Shown here piece after piece: positions 48,165 through 61,151 of a stretch of DNA of 64,000 bases. The notes below the pieces were generated by a model, which was not told the DNA's origin, did not search any database, and was given only the letters and a program-made list of their open reading frames with translations. Within the stretch, counting starts at the first letter, position 1; each line of letters opens with the position of its first letter. Source of the DNA: Mesodorylaimus sp. YZB2_4 (taxonomy: Eukaryota; Nematoda; Enoplea; Dorylaimida; Dorylaimidae). Where the stretch lies: contig JASANH010001384.1 of the NCBI GenBank assembly GCA_030248295.1, positions 1 to 64,000 of the forward strand, given 5' to 3'. A program made the position numbers and the translations under genes.

Positions 48165-51100
48165 ACAAGTTTTAAATTCGCTTGGATACGAGTATATAGT
48201 CGACTTTTACATGGGATCTGTATTACTAACAAGAAAGAGTTACCCGTATAAAAACCTACTGTATGGATGTTTCAGCCTCATCGCACACACTATCAGCACA
48301 CGGGCAACAACACACATATTCAATCAGATATTGACGGCCGAGCGTAAACCTCAGAATCACCGATGGAAAGTAGAAAGTTATTAAAACTGCTTAATCAAAA
48401 TTACAAGTCCTTTGATGATGGGATTTCGCCTGTGAAGCACGACACTCGTATGCTGACGACGGCTGCATGATAGAGCCAAAACATAAATCTTCTGTTTGCA
48501 ATTCTTTTTATGCTTTGTTGCCTTTCTTTATACAACCTGTACGATCTCTCCGTCTAATCCTAAGCTGAGAGAACTTAAAAATGAGCCTGTGCTCTTTCCC
48601 GATACCTACCTTTTTTTACAAAAATTGAGACACAAACTTGTTGTAGTCAAGCATCTCCCGGAGAGAGTAAATTTGTTCTTGCTTCTTGGTTCGAGGGTAA
48701 CCACTTCAAGAAATCTCCAAGTTACAGTATGCCCTAATGGTGACAAAGAAATAGTGTGTAATCAGCACAACTCCTCCGCGGCGTGAGGAATCCCTTTTTT
48801 TATAAAAACTTTCATTAATGTTGTCATTTCTTAGCTGTCCTCCGTAGGATTACTCTCTGGTTCATAAAATGCTATAAAAAATTCTATATTATGGTCCAAT
48901 TGCAGCTTGGGAAGAATCTCATGCACCAAGCACATATGCGGCTAATAGTTTATACAGGGTCGCCTGCTGCTGTCGGCCCTGAAGCAAATGAATAATGAGG
49001 GACGTTCAATTAAATCCTTATTGAACCGTCCCTCAAACCATTTATGGACTTCCTTTTATATATGCACACACGCAATTATAGCTCACTCCTTCAGGCCATA
49101 GACATTCCTTCTAGCATTACTTATGCTTTTACGTTAAACTCTTCGTAATTGCCCCGATTCATTATCCAATAAATACGAATCACACGCCTCTCGCTTCGAG
49201 CCCGTCCCGTCCGCCTGCTTGCCTCTTTTATCTATCAACCAAATCTATATGAGTGCATAGAAGGAAGATATGTAGGCAAGCGAAGCAGAAAAAGGACGAG
49301 GCTCAAACAGGGCATTTATGTGAAAATTTAGCGGAAAATGTTCCAATCGTTTCAATGTTCGTCATTTGGAAATACTTAATCCCTCGTTTTCCATTCCACC
49401 TCGCCCAGGGGACTTTAACCGTCCACCCCACTCTAATCCGACTGTCTTTACCAGTAGGTCTCTCATAGAGATAGCTGAATATAGGCACCTCACAGGCCTA
49501 AAATACGCTGGATAGGCGCCCAAATAGGACGTTCCGGTGAGGTTATACATCCATTTCCAAGCCCCCATGTAAAGGACAGTGGATTAAAGCAAGGATTTAG
49601 AAAAGTCTAAAATGCGAATTAATTTTAAACCGGATGTATGTGAAATCGACAGGAAAATTGAAAATAGAGAACCTCGAGATTAAAGTCTAAATGGACAGAA
49701 AATGATGTAATTCACATTCATTAGGTCGCTTGCACTGTTTTGAATTCGAATGCCGGTATTTCTCACATGCTTAGTGTTACTATAAGGCGCTGCGCCTTAC
49801 AGTTTTCACGCGGCCCATCATAACAGAAATCTCCTCGGAACAGCAAAAGTCGAGTGAAATATGATTTTTCAAAAAGAAAATGTAAAGCGTTGAAAACTTA
49901 CGATTGGGTGTTCACTTCATCGGATCTTTCGCAAAACCCTTTTTGAATAACTTTTTCAAATATGTTTTGTGAGAACTTTGCAAGCACACAGAGTGAAATG
50001 CATGCATCAGATTCGTTTGCACTGATTCGACTGCAATCTCATTTGCATTGTCGTGGTTTGCATTAATAATTTATCATTAAATACACGAAAAGAAAACCAC
50101 GTCTGCACTTAGCGGTTACAGTATGCCTTAAACTTAATTTGCCAACAACAATTTAGCTCGATTCTAGCCTTTTTGACATGCACTGACGCTTGTATCAAGT
50201 TTAAACACGCTAAAAACGTTGCTTAGTCGGTTAATAAGAAAGGAAGCTCGTGAATGATGATGATGATGGAATGAACAGGCGCGTTGGAATAAGATGGAAG
50301 GAAGTTAGTAGAAAATAGAGATCTACTCTCTATGTATACAACCATGTATTTACAAGACGACAGTTGTTGTGTGCTCGTCAAACAAGTAAATTCGACATCC
50401 TACCTTCCATCCGACCACACCAGAATCTAAACCTCTCGAAAGATGTTGTAGTGGAAAGACGATTGCAATTTACGCTTTCGAAATTAGAAGCCTATACAGA
50501 TTGAAAGTGGAGAAATTTTTGACTGAAGGAAAACAAAACTTTTGATTAACGAGGCGCAGTTGTTTATCAGGTGCCTTTGAAATTCTAGGGCAAAAATGCT
50601 GGACAAATTATCGCGCCTAGCCGATATTAGTTACAGTGGAATGGTGATGGCGGGTAAAGGAAAATATATGTGATCGCTCAATTTTCTTTTTCTACTCTTT
50701 GAAAACACGAATTACACGAAAAGAGCAGTTGTCCCGAAATATTTGCTTCAGGTTTGAGAGATAGAAAATGAACACACAAAACATTCTGCCAAGTTTCAAA
50801 AGCAATTATCATTTTTTCGCATTGTTTTTACAACTGCTCATTTTCTATAAGAAGCTACAAAGAGATGGAAAATTGAAAGCGCTTCTGAAAATTCAATTTT
50901 CGATTATAAGTCTTTGCGGAAAATATTGCTTTTAATATGATTTTCTCAAAAATATAACTCAACCTAGTAAAAGAGTTTCAGCATTATAAAAAGTGAAAGT
51001 AAATTTGGAGCCTATTCAATTTTCCGATGATTATCGCCAGCTGTTACTAATGATAAATTACCCCTTCGCCCTCCTGACTGGCCAAAGTATGGACGACTTG

Positions 51101-54100
51101 AAAGTCAAACAGAAGAAAAATGCCGACTCTGAAAATGTGAAATGCGATGCCAGGATCGCATTTCGCATTTGACTTTTCTTTTAATAATGATGAACCTATT
51201 CGAGTGACTGGACTGGTAGCGGGGCATCGTGGGATAAAATTTGTCCCTTTCCTCATTCCCTCACCGCCGCCTAAGTGTCTCGTTCGCGTCGCCAGTCGCC
51301 CCGTCGAGGATCGGCAATCTGGCGAGCATATACGAAAGCTATCAAAAGAAAGTCGTCCATAAGGATGAAGCATTTTATTTTTCATCGTAACTTATTTTAC
51401 GCCCAAACCATCTTGTGCTCATTTGAAATTTTCTATCGCTCACTCGAGGAAAAGAGGAAAGTTCTTACACATTTATAATATGATCAGTGAGCATAAGAAA
51501 GCCTTCCACTCGTTCACCGCCTAAAAATGTGTTGAGATTTTTTTACAATTTGCCAGTTTGTTTGGTTGGTAATGATTTTCTTCATTGGCCATCTTTCCCA
51601 GCGCACTTTCGAATAAGCTGCTTTTCAAAATGAGCACGATGGCAAGGCGGCACATTTCAAAATGTTCTTCAGTGTCAATTCGAGTTAGGCGCACACGTGC
51701 ACAAAATGGGCATACGGTAGGCATATAACAGAGAAAATGGAAATAAGTTACTTTTACGAGTATGAAAACTTGTGTTATTCTTAAATGCAAAGTGATAAAT
51801 TGTTGAGCAAGTGCTAACAAAAGTTTGGAAACTGCTCGCATACCTCAGGAAATAGATACAGGTGCTAGTCTGCTAGTCGTCGTAAAGTGACTACACTAGG
51901 ACCAGCTTTTATCCTTTCATGTCGAGCCGCAGCAGTACCAAACCCGCAAACAAGGCTGATAAATTCTCACCGAAAGCTCAAGACTTATTGGCCAAAAGAA
52001 ACTTTACATTGCAGCAACATCAAGCAAGGCCTTGCTTGGGTCTTTGTGCCATGAAAATTAGAAGCAAGGAAAACAAAGACTGTGTCGTTTGGGTCACTTT
52101 ACACTGCGTTTCACAGGCGCCAGCATTACAGTACTGCACACCACTTGCAGGTGCTGCATTTACTTTCTTGCAGCCGCTTTCATTCACCCTGCTGACAATC
52201 ACGTCAGCCTTTTTTCCGTTCTCAATCCCCGTCCTCCCACAGGCCCTTCCGATCTTGATCGCCAATTTAAGGATCACCGATCGCGCCTTGTTTTCATTAG
52301 GACAAGCTTCGTTAGGCGCGAGTTTTCCATATAAAGCGTGAAAACGATCCAAAAACGACGCTTCTGCTGTTTATTATGCTTTTTATCGCAGCTGGTGGTC
52401 GAACGAGGCGGTAATTGAAAGAAAAAGGGCTCGTGCTTTATTGTTATTGGCCGTAAGGAAATTATACGCTTCCTTTCTTATTGGGCCAGGCTTGAGCTCA
52501 ACGAGCGGCATCAGCTTCGGCTCGTTATTCAATACGGCATCTCGAAACTCAATTATGCTACTTAAGCGTTAATTAGGATCATTTGCCTCAAATTGCCGGA
52601 AATTAGATAACAAAGAAATAATGAATCCGACACCTGAACCGTTTTCCGGCCAATGGCTCGGCTACCCCAGCTCGTTCACTTCGCTCGGGATGGTGGGTGA
52701 GAAGAAATTAATTACAAAGCCTCGACTATTCATTGAAATCTAATGAGAGCCCGAGTGCGAGAGAAAACGAGATTGGCCATATATGGTCACCCGCCTCAGG
52801 CCTTATTACGCCAATACGAGCCAACCGTGTTTACAGTAATTAGATGGCGCGTTCAAGGCTCGAGTCGAGGCGTTAATTCGATTTCCGCTCGTCTCGAGCA
52901 GATGATTGGTTGAGACTATTTTCCTAGGCTCCAATTCAAAGCGCTGCGCTTTTGGTCGATGAGTACAATATAGTTTCCCTCGGGTGATCAGCAAACGCGT
53001 TAGTTTCGTCTTAATTAGACAGCCACATTCAGCTTTGAAAAAGAAAAACGGCCATATAAGGGGCGAGGGAAAGAGAAAAGAAAGTGCAATAAAGATACAA
53101 AGTAGTAAAGGATTACTGTAAGCGCTGATCTTAGTTTTGAGTCAGGTTCGTTTCGTTCTGTGACTAGCTCATTTTGTTGACTAAATCGAAACAAGGCTTT
53201 TCTGTTGCTCGTAAATTAGAAAAGGCGTAATCTCTCATTTCCTTCTTTCTTCAATCGCTTATCGCCAGGCCGCGTGAGCCCCCGCTCGCCTAATTATGAC
53301 GAGCCGATCGTATATCCGCAGGAGCTAGGCGCGAATGAGATGCGCGAAAATTATTTCCAACATGACAATTGAGTTGGATAGACAGCGGACGATTGAGAAA
53401 GGCAATGACTCGCAATTTGTATTTAGTGAAAGCAATGTGCGGCAGTTGGCCATCATACGCTCGGAGTAGCAATGCAAGGACAGGACAGCCTTGGTTCCGA
53501 TTTGTCTACTCATACATTTTCCCTGAGCCAGTCGAGATGAACCAGGCAAAAGGCACGGACAAGGCAAGGAGGGTGAGAAGGAGTGAGGGTAATAAGAAAC
53601 GAGGCCGCCGCCTTGCCCAATGCGATTGATGGATTCATTTTCGCTAAACTGCTGGCTGAAGGCACAAGGGAGACAACAATTGGGAAATGTTCAAACATAT
53701 CGTCTTACTTTGAGAGTTTAGCGCGCACTCGACACAAAACAGTTGACGCTGTCAATTTGTGAACATTCTAAACCAGTTGCCAAATGGTTTTAGTCGGGCG
53801 ACAACTTAATTCGTTCGGTCAATTTTCTGTATATCGTGCACGTCAAACTGCAACTAATGACGAGTTTGGAATTTTGAGCAGTCTTTTATAATTGTCGAAC
53901 GGGGGCATTGCGCAAGTGCGCAGTTAGGCTCATTCCGAGCAACAGGCAAATTTTTTCCAATTAAGCAGCACGAATATAATCTGAACAAACATTTTAAAAA
54001 ATTAAGCACTGACAAGCAAGCGACTGTGTTCAAAAACGAAAAGCCGCATTTTAGAAGCGCTATAAATGCATATTTTTTAAAAAAGCTAAACCTACAGTAG

Positions 54101-54205
54101 CGCAATAAAAAAGCAGCTTTATCTAACACGTTTATACCGAAAATAAGTGATTCTCAAAAAATCGTCCTGTGAATTTGAAAATTCTTAAAAACCTTGAAAA
54201 AAGTT
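48165..54205. other. Six-kb noncoding region 3' of NK1
   Basis: The longest gene-poor stretch. No SINE, LINE or TIR element was recognised. An open frame at 51919-52341 (plus, ATG, 140 codons, hydrophobic C-half) has no family motif. The 52.5-53.3 kb part is dotted with homeodomain core sites (TTAATTAG and related). Developmental homeobox genes often have large regulatory flanks, which may explain the gap; that is inference. Confidence 0.45.
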
Positions 54206-56113
<1,908 letters not shown>

Positions 56114-56474
56114 TTTTACTAAAAACTGTACTGGGGCCCTTTTGATTCGAGTATTTCTAATCAATGAAATATCTAAATTTTAACGACTTCCTCAATGTCA
56201 AAATCAGAAACTGACAATCCAAGGTGACGATTCGATTGACTCAGATTTAGCTCCTTACTCTTCGAGCTCGAGAACCAACCATTCCGCTCGGGACCCGACT
56301 CAACTAGCATTCGCGAGCAAGATGAGTCGGCGAGGCAAGTCCAGGCAAAGAGGACTCGTTCGAGCGAAGACGAGGAGGCTTTGGTTCGTGTTTTTATGCT
56401 TCGATAAAATGCTTCACAAATGTGCAAATGAGCGATTAATTTGTATCTGGCTCTCGATGCCGTCCACGCTAACA

Positions 56475-56507
56475 GCCAATCAGAAAGCGAGACGCGATCT
56501 GATTGGC
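56475..56507. promoter_or_regulatory. Paired CCAAT-box dyad upstream of NK1
   Basis: GCCAATCAG (56475-56483) and CTGATTGGC (56499-56507) form an exact inverted repeat with a 15-base spacer. Each is a full NF-Y-type CCAAT box, one per strand. GAGGCGGAGC, a GC-box-like sequence, follows at 56521-56530. The dyad is about 360-390 bases upstream of the NK1 ATG, a typical distance for proximal promoter elements. Confidence 0.55.
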
Positions 56508-56559
56508 CAACATGCGCGGAGAGGCGGAGCTAATGCGTGCTCTATGGATTTAGGGCAGA

Positions 56560-58524
56560 CGTGAAACCATCACTCGGAGAAGGGGGACTTGTTTCTCTGG
56601 TTCATGCATATAATGACAAGTAAGGCATAAAGGAATCGAGTTTACTTCAGTGTTGAGGGGCAGGATTAGGACATGGTCAAAAGTTCCATCTGATCCATCA
56701 CCAATTTAGCCTTTCCTGTTCCTGTTATACGACATCGCCAAACGCTAGAGTACTCGAGAATGAAGGGCGCTTAGCCAGGCCACCCGGCCACGAACTACTA
56801 CCATGCAATTACAATGTCAAGGCGGTAGTGCGCAGTCGCAGCAAAATCATACCGAAAGCAAATCGAAAGCACTTTCGGAGACTTGATTTTCGTTCTTGCT
56901 GTGCTTAGAAGTGCAGAAATAAGTCAGCCGGCTCTGATATCTTCAATTCTGAAAAATTTTTTTAGGGGAAGGCTGAAAAATTTTGCATTTTCAGACTGAT
57001 ATTTTTGCAATGGCATGCACCCTGTGGCTCTCGGTCCTAAAGCGCATGTATGTATTTGCTTGGGCGGTGGATGAATATGAGTAGGAGTAATGTCACAAAA
57101 GAGACAGTTTAGATTAAACAATCCTTGTAATTTTTCCAAATCCTTTTAAACTTGGCTGGATTCTGTTGCGGAATGCGAGGACCTTCCACAATTCTTCTTT
57201 TACCGCAACTAACCTTTGAGCACTTCGCGAATAACCTTCTAAACAATCTTTATCCTTTGCTACTAAGTTTTCCCATGGTTTCTGGCCAATAAATCAACAA
57301 AATTTCACTCGAACTGATTTGATGCGTATTAATACAGTTTAGGTTTTGGTAGTCTGTTCGGTCTGGACCTTCACTCTGCAACAAATTCACTGCGCTAAAA
57401 GTGGTGTCAGAGCGTGGTTTTTGATGACGTCCCGTTTGATTGTCGAGTGTGCTTTGTCGACTAGACGGCTGATGTCTTTGACTGAACATCGACAGAATTG
57501 GCGCAAATCCTTGCATTGGCGGCGGATGCAAAAGTTTGTTGAAGTTGAAGGTGTGGTACTGAAGTGACCTTGGGAGTTGTCGCGAAATGGATGCAACGAT
57601 CACATTACAGCCCAGGAGAAGCATCGTCGATCCGTGACTTTACGATACGTTTCTTTCCCCCTGTATGCCTAGTTCGCTTCCCTGTTGCTCAGTCTTGGTT
57701 TCTGTCGCTGACCAGAGTGGTCCCTTCTTATCTTTGTCCGTTAAAACAGTGTAACGAAATCTGTGCTATACTCAGTCTCTCATCGTCGGCCGACCTGAAC
57801 GGTCGGTCCTCTTTAATTTCTCTTTAACCTTTACGCCTCCACAAAGCTTCTCTCGCCAGAAGTGGACCCGGCAATTAACGTTTCGTTTGGCGTCACCTGT
57901 TACTCTCCGTCGTTTCCCAGCGTATCGCTGTCCTCATACGACATGGAAAATTCAGTGTATCCACGCGAACTGATCATATGTCGACACTTTGGACAAGGGC
58001 TTTGATTCCTGGGGCCCCATGACAATCCAACCCAATTTCGAGCCAATCAAGTGCAGACACTTTCTAAAGTAATGCATTCATTGGTGACAACGTCCAGTGA
58101 TAGTCAACACTGAATAGTAGATCAGGGTGAACAGTTTCAGGTTTGACAGGAAGGGTATCCGCTAATGGTGGGGCAATAATCATGATTTCGATTATTTCTT
58201 GCCCACATACTGTGGGGAAATATCGATCGAAAGCGCCAGTTACTGCTTGTAGCCCCGCACTACGCGCAGTATCCTGTTTCAGTCAACGATATTGTCGCGA
58301 CCAGAGCTATTGTGTGTGAATCACTTAGTCGATCATGCTCGTGTTTCACGCATCACCAAACGCGGATCTGCGCCCTCGAGGGTGAGTCCGAATGAATTAC
58401 TGTCGTTAGCATATCACCTGTAGCCTACGTACTCCGTTCTGCAGGAATAGGTGAAATGGTTTGAATAACGCAGGGAATCACAGTTCCAACAAGCGACACG
58501 TGTATGAGTACACAGCAGCTGCCG
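56560..58524. other. Intergenic upstream of NK1
   Basis: No gene supported. A minus-strand open frame at 57250-57624 encodes a Gln/Ser/Pro-rich segment (MQGFAPILSMFSQRHQ) of unknown status. The remainder is unique sequence with no repeat recognised. Confidence 0.35.
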
Positions 58525-58899
58525 TTACAACCTCTGAAGCAGCCTACTTTTAGGTTTCCAACTCGGGCCCAAGGTACCAGCTGGGTCATTAAGATTTTGC
58601 AACAAGGGTTCCCGTTGCGGTGTGATGCGCAGTGCCAAATAGTAGGGTTCTGTGTCGTAAGTGAAAGTTAGAGAATCAACAAAATCAAAGAAGATTTTAT
58701 CATGGACCAGCCAGGTCATCAAGATATAATCCTGCCTGACGTACCCCATAGTCAATCGAGTGTCCGCCACCCGCACCATCCGGAAATAAAGTCTCAGGCA
58801 ATTATCCTTGATGTCTGAAAGGCGGAAGAAAAAACTTTGAGCGGGATAATTGCGTAGAGCGATAGGACGAAGTTTCTGTAGAGCTCGACCCATGGGCAT
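58525..58899 (-). CDS. Unassigned open reading frame, 124 aa
   Basis: ATG at 58899 to a stop at 58525. The peptide has a balanced, protein-like composition: ALRNYPAQSFFFRLSDIKDN, then YVRQDYILMTWLVHDKIFF, then DSLTFTYDTEPYYLALRIT. I recognise no family, signal peptide or membrane segment. It abuts the 3' end of a SINE on the same strand, so the upstream part of any gene would be displaced or absent. It could be a single-exon remnant of a larger gene or a chance frame. Confidence 0.3.
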   Translation of the reverse strand: MPMGRALQKLRPIALRNYPAQSFFFRLSDIKDNCLRLYFRMVRVADTRLTMGYVRQDYILMTWLVHDKIFFDFVDSLTFTYDTEPYYLALRITPQREPLLQNLNDPAGTLGPSWKPKSRLLQRL

Positions 58900-58904
58900 T
58901 TTTT

Positions 58905-59295
58905 GTTTCTACCCAGTTTAGCTTGTGTCTAGCCAGCAGTCAAAAATTTGTAAGCCAGACTGTGCCAGCACACACAGCAGCGTCCTTCTGTACGTCTTTG
59001 CTGGGAGCATACCCACACGAGGGCATCATGGACCAAACAGACTTCCTCTGATAATGGTGGGCGGGCTGTGAGCCCTGTCGGAGTTGGACAGCCTGTCTCC
59101 TCGTTTGGCGCCCGTCTCTCCACCCGAAGCACCTCTAGGGTAACGTGTGAGTCACCCACGGCCAGGCGTGAAAGGTCAGCGAGGGTTTATGGGTCGCCAA
59201 CTGACCTCTGTCGCCGGGAACTGAACCTGGCCGAGGCCAGCCGATCAGTACCTCGCAATACGGGTAAACAAACGCCTAGCCACACTCACGATCAG
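58905..59295 (-). repeat. tRNA-derived SINE, copy 3
   Basis: Minus strand: a tRNA-like head with TGGCTAGGCGTTTG and CCCGTATTGC, B box AGGTTCAGTTCC, then GACAGAGGTCAG, CCCATAAACCCTCGCTGACC and CTGGCCGTGGGTGACTCAC. These are followed by CACAGCCCGCCCACCATTATC, GAGGAAGTC and ATGATGCCCTCGTGTGG. The end is a GACTGCTGGCTAGAC.. tail shared with copy 1. The order of blocks is the same as in the copies at 2.5 and 36 kb. Confidence 0.8.
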
Positions 59296-59879
59296 GCGCG
59301 TAGGGTACTTGGGTTTGAATATCCCTCTCCTCCGAAACACATGTTAAGATACACATATTGCCATCGTGTCAATCTGCCATTTTTGCTATCACTGGTATTG
59401 TAAGCGAGAATTCTGAAAATTTAAATAAAGTTTGACCTTTTTTGATGTGCCCCCTACCTCAAATCCTCCGTACGCCCCTGACGCTGCACCCACCATGGAC
59501 GCCGTGGGTAATTTCTGGGAGCAAACTCGAAACTCCCCGCATCTAGCTTTGATGCGTGGGTTTGATGATATTGTGGGCGGTGATATAGGGCATGGTCAAC
59601 CTAGTCGGCTGATTACTCATGATGATTCGAGCTGGAATAGATTTGGAAAACGGACTTTGTCAAATTTTTAAGCGATTTCATCTAGAAAATCCTAAAGGAA
59701 ATACTCCTTCGAAAATACCGATTTTCCGAACATCTGAGAAATTCACAATAACCAACCACGGTAACTATTAAGAACCAAAAACGTTTAAAAATGGGGCGGA
59801 ACTTTATAGAGCTTTCCCGCTGGGTTGCTGGCCCCTTACTAAGATCTAATACGCCACTGACAAAGTAAGTCACCTCTTT
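59296..59879. other. Intergenic, no gene seen
   Basis: Contains GGGGCGTACGGAGGATTTGA (minus strand near 59459-59478), which has the look of a transposon end, but I found no matching partner. Nothing else recognised. Confidence 0.35.
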
Positions 59880-60345
59880 TTTTTTTAAATTTTTTGTAAG
59901 TTGGGCCCCCCTGCCGCCCCAGTTCCCCGCGGGACTTCCAGCCCGCTATGCCTATAGCCGGCCAGCAGTCTTGATATGACAATTAGGGCCATGCAGTGAG
60001 CAGCTCTCATGGCAGCTTCCCTCTGACGAGTGTCTCCACTAGCAGCACCTCCACACGAGGACATCCTGTGCCAGCACCAGCGTCCCAGGATGATACTGGG
60101 CAAGAAGCAAGGGACCGTCCCGACTGGTGTTCGGGAACCATTTTCCTGATTCTCTACTCGTCCTCCACATGACGGTACTGGGGGGAGTCGCCCAAGAGTT
60201 AGGTGTGCAAGGCCAGCGACGGACTTACTAAAGTGCCTTCGAAGATCGGTTCGCACCCTGACAACGAGCTTACTAAGCTGCCGTCCCCAGTCGGAACAGA
60301 ACTGCGGTCTCCCGGTCAGGGTTTCTGGCCAAGTGAGTCGCATTT
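59880..60345 (-). repeat. Related SINE with a different head
   Basis: Minus strand. The middle and 3' parts run parallel to the other SINEs: GCTGGCCTTGCACACC..TTGGGCGACTC..AGTACCG, CAGGATGTCCTCGTGTGGAG, CTAGTGGAGACACTCGTCAG and GGAAGCTGCCATG. The end is AACTTACAAAAAATTT plus an A-tail (59880-59890). The first about 100 bases differ from the other copies, so this is a second subfamily that shares the body and tail. Confidence 0.65.
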
Positions 60346-60731
60346 TGACTAATCCTGAGTGCTGAGGCTTTCATTCTGCCATTCTCTTCCTTCTTCGTCT
60401 ATCCTATCTGTACAGTATTCCATGTGCGTGTCACAGTGTGAGAATAAGATATAGGGGTTTCGTTCAATATCCAAAATGCAGTCATCGCAATTACTTCGTA
60501 CGAGTGCGATAGATAATCTTCAACAGGGCAGTTTTCGAATGTACAACAGTTGGACTGACACACTTGTTATTCAATGACTGTGTAGACAGTACATGACACA
60601 GAGAACCGCTCACGTCACAAATAATTACAAGGTGCCGCGCAATCGTTCACTCATATGGTTTATGTTAAAAGCCCTGGGATCATCCCGGAGCGTCAGTTCG
60701 CCCATTCGACTCTCTTTCTCTTCTCGTCATA
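60346..60731. other. 5' flank of the small secreted-protein gene
   Basis: No gene. The 35 bases before the ATG are a pyrimidine-rich tract (CTCTCTTTCTCTTCTCGTC), which could be a TCT-type initiator or leader. Confidence 0.35.
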
Positions 60732-61097
60732 ATGCAGGTGCTGCCTCTTCTTCTCATAATTCCATTATTCATCTTCGTCGGCGCCCGTGAGCCCGAAGTG
60801 GTCGTTCATCGCAGACACGGGGTCAATGCTGGCGACGACGCAGTCCGCATGACGATGATGCTGCACAAGATCCAAGACAGCCAGCTCACTCCATTCGAGC
60901 AACGGCAAGCGGAACGAGAACGAGCCAAGGCTGCGCTTGAGGCTTGGAAGAAGGGTCGGAGTCGCGGAGTCGATACGGCCATCGGTTACTTGCACCCAGC
61001 GATCGTGACCAATGCGGTCCTTCGTCATCAGCAAGCTCAGAATCGCTGGCAAAAGCAAGTGATGAAAAACAAGAATCTGATGGATCAGCTAGGATAA
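60732..61097 (+). CDS. Small secreted protein, single exon, 121 aa
   Basis: ATG 60732 opens with a textbook signal peptide (MQVLPLLLIIPLFIFVGA, likely cut before REPEVV). About 100 hydrophilic residues follow. The mature part is rich in Gln, Arg and Lys and predicted helical (LTPFEQRQAERERAKAALEA), with no cysteines. No family recognised, so function is unknown. Support: the strong signal sequence, good codon-level open frame, a stop at 61095-61097 and an AATAAA 49 bases further on the same strand. An extracellular structural or peptide-precursor role is possible, but KR-type cleavage sites are not obvious. Confidence 0.6.
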   Translation: MQVLPLLLIIPLFIFVGAREPEVVVHRRHGVNAGDDAVRMTMMLHKIQDSQLTPFEQRQAERERAKAALEAWKKGRSRGVDTAIGYLHPAIVTNAVLRHQQAQNRWQKQVMKNKNLMDQLG

Positions 61098-61145
61098 GAA
61101 GTCATGGGCTAGTGATGATCGGGGATAGGCCTGCTTGATCTGGAA

Positions 61146-61151
61146 AATAAA
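61146..61151 (+). terminator. Polyadenylation signal AATAAA after the secreted-protein frame
   Basis: Canonical hexamer 49 bases past the stop, in GGAAAATAAATTAAG. It supports the call that 60732-61097 is transcribed as a short mRNA. Confidence 0.55.

Noticed and set aside
59885-60343. 152-codon minus-strand frame
   Set aside because: Falls wholly within a SINE-related element ending in an A-tail; not a gene.
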